NCBI GenBank assembly: GCA_011365025.1
Contig: RDOF01000069.1
Span: 1-10,446 of the forward strand
DNA: 10,446 nt
Origin: Candidatus Thorarchaeota archaeon
Lineage (GTDB): Archaea; Asgardarchaeota; Thorarchaeia; Thorarchaeales; Thorarchaeaceae
Reading direction: 5' to 3'
The position numbers were made by a program, and so were the translations under genes. Numbering within the stretch: position 1 is the first letter of the stretch; every line of letters starts with the position of its first letter. The notes below the pieces were generated by a model, which worked only from the letters and a program-made list of their open reading frames with translations, was not told the DNA's origin and did not search any database. Below are positions 7,024 to 10,446 of this stretch, piece after piece.

Positions 7024-7266
7024 GTGCATGGAGCGTTGAGTGACGACGACCGCGAGCATTGGTGTAAGTACTGCAAGGCTAAGCCCTTCTTACCTGGCCC
7101 TCATCACAAACCGTCGTGTCCAAGGCACACGCCTTTCTATGGAGCAGCGGTTGATGATGCGTATGACCACGATTGCAAGTATTGCAAGGCACGGCCCTAC
7201 ACCCCTGGGCCTCATCATGAACGAGACTGCCCAAGATACCGACGAGTCATCGTGCATGAATACTAG
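7024..7266 (+). CDS. Small protein with two CxxC-x9-HH-x3-C putative zinc sites
   Basis: An 80-residue protein made of two nearly identical units 37 residues apart. Unit 1 has C14, C17, H27, H28 and C32; unit 2 has C51, C54, H64, H65 and C69. Both share 'CKYCKA(K/R)P', 'PGPHH' and 'CPR' and are preceded by acidic stretches (DDDREHW, DDAYDHD). The ligand set (two Cys, two His, one Cys) suggests one zinc ion per unit, in a rubredoxin/zinc-finger-like knuckle; I do not recognise the family. The tail is basic ('RYRRVIV'). The start is GTG, because an in-frame TAA lies just upstream; a TTG four codons later is the other choice. No Shine-Dalgarno is seen. Repeat conservation at the protein level and the positioned TATA box favour a real gene. 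A nucleic-acid or protein adaptor role is conceivable but not shown. Confidence 0.72.
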   Translation: MHGALSDDDREHWCKYCKAKPFLPGPHHKPSCPRHTPFYGAAVDDAYDHDCKYCKARPYTPGPHHERDCPRYRRVIVHEY

Positions 7267-7290
7267 TGCATGCCAGGCAGGCGATGAGCC

Positions 7291-7441
7291 CTACTTGTCC
7301 TTCCTGATTGCTCTCCCGGTTTCCAGAATGGTCAGCACAAGCAATATTGCTATTGCCATGACTATCACGAAGAAAAGAACCGTTTAGAAGCACGATTGGA
7401 CGCGTTTTCGTGAGGCTAAGGAAGCAAACAACGTCTAGGAA
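7291..7441 (-). pseudogene. Relic of an MFS transporter C-terminus
   Basis: The minus-strand frame 7383-7291 encodes 30 residues, 'TVLFFVIVMAIAILL' then 'VLTILETG...' and a short basic end before TAG. Aligned with the last residues of the intact MFS transporter at 8673-9947, 19 of 30 positions are identical, including VIVMAIA, LLVLTI and ETG, and both stop just after a Lys-rich end. Further upstream, in another frame, 'FLDVVCFLSL' (7441-7412) matches the intact 'FLGSILLEAL'. A frameshift and a TAA at 7386-7384 separate the two parts. Similarity fades before the stop codon of the molybdoenzyme gene at 7507. This is the tail of a second, paralogous transporter whose N-terminal 370 or so residues are gone. 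A functional 30-residue membrane peptide is much less likely. Confidence 0.8.
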
Positions 7442-7506
7442 TTGGCAACTCACTGAGTAAAGAGGAAAGATTCTAGTTCATCGTGGAGGCAACCGACCAA
7501 TTGATT

Positions 7507-8487
7507 TCATACAACATTGATGACTAACTGAGGCCAGCTACTAGTTCCGTCATAGGGGCTGGTGTCCGTTTCGGGCTGTTGATTGTCATTAATGTCTGTA
7601 GCCCTGATTTGTAGAGTAACTTGACCTACACTTGAAAAACTGATATTGATCTGCCAGAACGCCCACACATTGTCTGCATCAATTTGCTGGATTATCGGTG
7701 CATTGTGCCATGTGTCACCATCATCAGTTGTATATTCCACCAGCTTAACACGAGTGCCCCCAAATGCACAGCCTCCAATCTTCAGATTCTGACTCACGTT
7801 TGCTGAGGTCGCTGTCCGGGGAAAGAATATCTTTGAATCGATCTCCATGGGCGGTGAAGTATCCCATCCTCTATCATCCCAGTAATCCTCCAGAGGCCTA
7901 TCAAGCACCTCTATCCCAGTCACCCAAGCCGGTTGTTTGGCTCCATAATAGCCTGGATTCAAAATTCGTAGAGGAAACCCTTGCTCACCCGGGATTTCCA
8001 CGCCATTCATATATAGAGCTCCAAGTACACCATTGTTTTCCAATTGTTCCATGGTATGAGATACATAGTATCCATCTGCAGCCGTGTATCGGACTCCAGT
8101 TGCATTCTCCCAAATACCCAGTGTTTCCAGTAGACTGAATACAATGAAGCCCTTCCAAATAGCCGTGGCTACTAGCTTCCCATTTGGCCAATTTCCAATG
8201 CATTCAACTGTGAGTGGCATCTCAATCAGATTCAATGACTGCAATTCCTCTAGAGTGAAACTGGTGGGATTGTCAATAGCGCCCTCCACCTCAAGTCGAT
8301 AAGTTGCTCGTTGAATCTCAGGGACGTCCCCGATTCGCGTGACGAAATAGTCCTCGTTTTTGGTGATGAAATCTGGAAACTCTCCTAGTTCGTCTTGCGG
8401 TGAGAAAAGGGGGGCTGTTGCTATTAGCAGGAACGCCACAACTACTACGATTAGGACTCCCGATACTATCTTTTGATTATGATTCAT
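7507..8487 (-). CDS. Membrane-anchored sulfite-oxidase-family molybdopterin oxidoreductase
   Basis: A 326-residue extracytoplasmic molybdenum-cofactor enzyme. Residues 8-28 are a single hydrophobic signal anchor. Residues ~55-200 are the oxidoreductase molybdopterin-binding domain: 'VECIGNW' carries the expected molybdenum-ligand cysteine C96 in a CxGN context, and 'FPLRILNPGYYGAKQPAWV' (R174, K184) matches the family's substrate/cofactor region. Residues ~210-326 form the Ig-like Mo-co dimerisation domain. There is no heme-binding domain, so electrons must go to a separate partner not found here. The family includes sulfite oxidases and related reductases; the substrate cannot be told from sequence. 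The ATG start gives a complete signal anchor but has no close Shine-Dalgarno; a GGAG is about 23 bases away. The gene sits between a broken MFS tail and a broken CPBP tail, which suggests it entered by a replacement event and may have makeshift expression signals. Confidence 0.88.
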   Translation of the reverse strand: MNHNQKIVSGVLIVVVVAFLLIATAPLFSPQDELGEFPDFITKNEDYFVTRIGDVPEIQRATYRLEVEGAIDNPTSFTLEELQSLNLIEMPLTVECIGNWPNGKLVATAIWKGFIVFSLLETLGIWENATGVRYTAADGYYVSHTMEQLENNGVLGALYMNGVEIPGEQGFPLRILNPGYYGAKQPAWVTGIEVLDRPLEDYWDDRGWDTSPPMEIDSKIFFPRTATSANVSQNLKIGGCAFGGTRVKLVEYTTDDGDTWHNAPIIQQIDADNVWAFWQINISFSSVGQVTLQIRATDINDNQQPETDTSPYDGTSSWPQLVINVV

Positions 8488-8529
8488 TGTATACCAGAAG
8501 AGCGCGCATACTCCTCAGCATGTAATTCT

Positions 8530-8656
8530 TTCGACCTGGCGTAAACGTACAGTCAATGCGCGAATGCGCCTTCCTCCGGTTCTTAGGGAATGTGCTGCTC
8601 ATGGCTTCAAGGATATCATGCTTGATGTCATTCTGTTGGCACGAATATCAATCTAA
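8530..8656 (+). pseudogene. Relic of a CPBP protease C-terminus
   Basis: The plus-strand frame 8594-8656 reads 'AAHGFKDIMLDVILLARISI' then TAA. It matches the end of the intact CPBP protease ('AHGFNNFILGFILIA'), including motif 3 as HGFKD with the catalytic-type His and an Asp. At the DNA level the 14 bases GCTCATGGCTTCAA are identical and 22 of the next 34 match. Upstream, TGGCGTA and CGTACA (8537-8551) match the bases encoding 'VAYRT' in the intact gene, but with a frameshift, and intervening codons differ. Nothing similar is seen before about 8520. The relic ends 16 bases from the stop of the convergent MFS gene and lies in the upstream region of the molybdoenzyme gene. Chance is possible for so short a match, but motif, position and reading frame agree. 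Confidence 0.65.
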
Positions 8657-8672
8657 GTCAGGCCAATATTCT

Positions 8673-9947
8673 CTATTGCTCCTTCTTGGCTCCTCCACCG
8701 GTTTCAGGTATGGTAAGCACTAGCAGAGTCGCTATTGCCATAACAATGACAAGGTAGAGGACAGAGTACAAGTATGATGTTCCTACTCTGAGTGCTTCCA
8801 GAAGTATTGACCCAAGGAACCCGCCCAAGTTTCCGAACCAGAATGCAAGTCCGGTGCTTGCGCCAGACAGCTCTGGTCCCACGGTTTCAAACTCCTCAAC
8901 CACGGAGAGAGCGATTGGCATGACTGCAATCAGGAAGAATCCCAGAATCGCAGACGAGAGGTAGGTGACCTCCAGAATTGTGCTCGTCCCGAGAATCAGG
9001 GTCGCTACCGTACCAACTGCCATCGCCACGATTAGAAATGGCTTCCTCTTCTGAACCTTGTCCGATATTCCCGGTACAATCACTGCTCCTGCTATTCCAA
9101 ACGCGAGGAGGAGAATCATAACTATGGCAGGGCTTCCCAGGCCGGCCTCGACCGGAATTCCAAGACTCAGAAGCAGCTCTTCGACGATGGCTGTGAGACC
9201 GATGAATATCCCGAATCCGCCAAAGAATCCAATCGAGATTATCCAGACATTCTTGTCCTTCAACATCCCTCTGACACTTGGTGTTGCCTCAGCAAGTACG
9301 TCGATGTCGGGAGGCTTTGGCGGCTTATCCCTTGCGACAGCAAAGAAGACCACCGTGAGTATCAAAGCCAGTACAGCGTCAAGCTGGAGTATCCAGACCA
9401 AGTTGGCTTGAGCCAGAGCAATTGTATAGCTCGGGTCACTGTATAGAGGAGCACTCCAGAGTATCATGCTCAAAGCAGTTCCAAGGAGCATCCCGAGTAG
9501 CATGAACAGGGTGCTTACTCCGGTTGCCAACCCCCGCTCACCCTTCGGGAACCAGCTGACGCTCAGATAAACAATGCAATTCTGAATCATAACAGAGCCA
9601 ACAGATAGCCCAAATTGAGCAAGGAATGTCATGAAGAAGTCATTGATGACGAATATTCTGAGGGCACCAAACAAGGTCTGAAGTATTGCACCGAAACCGG
9701 CAACAACGACCAGGCCCTTTCTATCGGCAAGTAGTCCCACAGGAATTGAGAGAATTATGAATGCAAGTGGCTGTGAGGCTGTCAGCAAGACAATGCCTGG
9801 ATCCCCTGGGAGCAGCCCAAGCACAGGCGTGACTTCGTTTCTAATGAGCGAGAACACAAGCCACATCATCTGCCCAATCATGAAGATTAGACCAAACACA
9901 AGTAGTACTGCCCAACGGTATTTGTACACTTCGACTTCCTCGGACAA
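8673..9947 (-). CDS. MFS transporter
   Basis: A 424-residue integral membrane protein with the usual 12 hydrophobic segments in two halves joined by a charged loop (about residues 204-235, 'ARDKPPKPPDID'). Motif A appears as 'GLLADRKG' at 71-78 between helices 2 and 3. 'WFPKGERGLATG' (132-143) is the motif seen between helices 4 and 5 in nitrate/nitrite-porter-like and FLVCR-like MFS members. Length is typical. The substrate is not predictable; an anion is one option given the adjacent molybdoenzyme, but that gene pair may be a recent juxtaposition. The TTG start is chosen because GAGGTG lies seven bases upstream and a TATA box lies a further 28 bases upstream. The C-terminus is paralogous to the relic at 7291-7441. 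It converges on the CPBP relic with 16 bases between stops. Confidence 0.93.
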   Translation of the reverse strand: MSEEVEVYKYRWAVLLVFGLIFMIGQMMWLVFSLIRNEVTPVLGLLPGDPGIVLLTASQPLAFIILSIPVGLLADRKGLVVVAGFGAILQTLFGALRIFVINDFFMTFLAQFGLSVGSVMIQNCIVYLSVSWFPKGERGLATGVSTLFMLLGMLLGTALSMILWSAPLYSDPSYTIALAQANLVWILQLDAVLALILTVVFFAVARDKPPKPPDIDVLAEATPSVRGMLKDKNVWIISIGFFGGFGIFIGLTAIVEELLLSLGIPVEAGLGSPAIVMILLLAFGIAGAVIVPGISDKVQKRKPFLIVAMAVGTVATLILGTSTILEVTYLSSAILGFFLIAVMPIALSVVEEFETVGPELSGASTGLAFWFGNLGGFLGSILLEALRVGTSYLYSVLYLVIVMAIATLLVLTIPETGGGAKKEQ

Positions 9948-9954
9948 AACGTAA

Positions 9955-9960
9955 CACCTC
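9955..9960 (-). promoter_or_regulatory. Shine-Dalgarno deciding a TTG start of the MFS gene
   Basis: GAGGTG on the minus strand, with seven bases to TTG. With the LVIVD-repeat gene, this is the second TTG start in the window backed by a strong Shine-Dalgarno. Confidence 0.7.
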
Positions 9961-9987
9961 TCAAGCTAAATGCGAAGACCTAGCCCA

Positions 9988-9996
9988 TTTTGTATA
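9988..9996 (-). promoter_or_regulatory. TATA box of the MFS gene
   Basis: TATACAAAA on the minus strand. Transcription would start near 9966, giving a leader of about 20 bases that contains the Shine-Dalgarno. Spacing is ideal for an archaeal promoter. Confidence 0.65.
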
Positions 9997-10132
9997 GCGA
10001 GGAGACTGAAATCTGTTCCGATAGCGTGGGCTGATGAAAAACAACAGCAATAACACGGATTTCTCTAGACCGGTGCGATTGGAATCTCTTCGCGAAAAGC
10101 GGCCGTTTTGCCAAATCAATGCTGAATAAACC
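9997..10132. other. Divergent intergenic region without a gene
   Basis: The 303-base gap between the divergent MFS and membrane-protein genes holds promoters for both and no coding frame I can support. Two small palindromes lie in it: TTCGCGAA (10089-10096) and AAAG-CGGCCG-TTTT (10096-10109, one mismatched pair). Either could be a regulator site, but short palindromes also arise by chance. Confidence 0.4.
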
Positions 10133-10157
10133 TTATTAAAAACTCAGTTGAGAGTTT
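10133..10157 (+). promoter_or_regulatory. Candidate TATA box and overlapping inverted repeat
   Basis: TTATTAAAAA (10133-10142) resembles a TATA box for the plus-strand gene at 10251, implying a leader of about 80 bases. It overlaps the inverted repeat AAACTC...GAGTTT (10140-10157, six-base spacer), inside which CTCA-gt-TGAG is also symmetric. A bound regulator would compete with TBP. Another AT-rich element, ATATGATATAATT (10225-10237), is too near the ATG to be its TATA box unless a later start is used. Confidence 0.35.
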
Positions 10158-10250
10158 GAGTCGCTGTAATGGCCTAGACGCGGTCGATATTCTTTCTTCT
10201 GATCATGCTCTTGCCAAAGGACAGCATATGATATAATTGGAGAAGAGAAC

Positions 10251-10446
10251 ATGTTCAAGGAAAAACAACCGGATGTTCTATTGGCTGCAACGCTTCAGAT
10301 AATCTTGGCCTTATTGTTTCTCGCGACGGTAATTCTGACCCTCATGGAGTCGGTCTATTTCGTCCTAGAGCAGGGTGTGTTCGTTTTCACTTCCCTCGGC
10401 TTCGGTGTGATAGGCCTTGTTCTGTCGTATGGGCTTTGGACACCGA
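10251..10446 (+). CDS. Membrane protein, 3'-truncated by window edge
   Basis: ATG opens a frame that stays open to the end of the window (65 codons seen). After a short charged start ('MFKEKQPD') there are two hydrophobic helices, about residues 9-32 ('LLAATLQIILALLFLATVI') and 40-62 ('GVFVFTSLGFGVIGLVLSYG'), separated by a short loop. GGAG lies eight bases before the ATG, supporting this start. It reads like the beginning of a small multi-pass membrane protein; too little is visible to name a family. It is divergent from the MFS gene and shares the intergenic control region with it. Confidence 0.65.
   Translation, partial: MFKEKQPDVLLAATLQIILALLFLATVILTLMESVYFVLEQGVFVFTSLGFGVIGLVLSYGLWTP

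Noticed and set aside
7040..7387. 115-codon plus-strand frame overlapping the metal-site protein
   Set aside because: Its first part is a shifted shadow of the duplicated CxxC protein and its second part is antisense to the MFS relic, so it explains neither pattern.
7507..9947. Molybdoenzyme and MFS gene as a functional operon (for example oxyanion uptake and processing)
   Set aside because: They are on the same strand but separated by a CPBP relic in opposite orientation, and the junction looks like a replacement scar; co-function is possible but not supported by sequence.

Overview
The window looks archaeal, most likely from an Asgard (Thorarchaeia-like) genome; this placement is inference from gene content and style, not a database match. 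The pointers are TATA-box plus Shine-Dalgarno signals, TTG starts behind strong Shine-Dalgarno motifs, an LVIVD-repeat surface protein on a poly-threonine stalk with a C-terminal membrane anchor, an archaeal-style PadR regulator, and overall mid-range GC. No tRNA, rRNA, CRISPR array or insertion sequence was seen.

Layout. Bases 2-706 hold the 3' part of a HEAT-repeat gene (+). It converges on a large membrane-anchored LVIVD beta-propeller gene (770-3508, -). A hypothetical gene with a possible C-terminal winged helix (3800-4504, +) is followed by a PadR repressor (4772-5311, +). The PadR gene has a well-formed control region: a TATA-like element, then three half-sites at exact 12-bp spacing that include a perfect 9-bp inverted repeat, and a hairpin plus T-tract terminator behind the stop. 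A CPBP (Rce1/Abi-type) intramembrane protease follows (5581-6204, +).

Bases 6205-8672 are a zone of turnover. A decayed minus-strand gene (6333-6873) has two in-frame stops and a frameshift, with a terminator-like hairpin still behind it. A small protein with two CxxC-x9-HH-x3-C units (7024-7266, +) has a possible leaderless promoter. The tail of a second MFS transporter survives at 7291-7441 (-). A membrane-anchored sulfite-oxidase-family molybdoenzyme (7507-8487, -) is intact. The tail of a second CPBP protease survives at about 8530-8656 (+). An intact MFS transporter (8673-9947, -) and the start of a membrane protein (10251 onward, +) close the window.

The main observation is that the molybdoenzyme gene lies exactly between the broken ends of two relics, each related to an intact gene nearby. 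The simplest model is a tandem duplication of a convergent CPBP/MFS pair, followed by replacement of the divergent 5' halves of the middle two genes by the molybdoenzyme gene. This would leave one intact CPBP on the left and one intact MFS on the right. I see no clear new defence or mobile system here; the novelty lies in the scar, the PadR control region, the tandem metal-site protein and the decayed gene.
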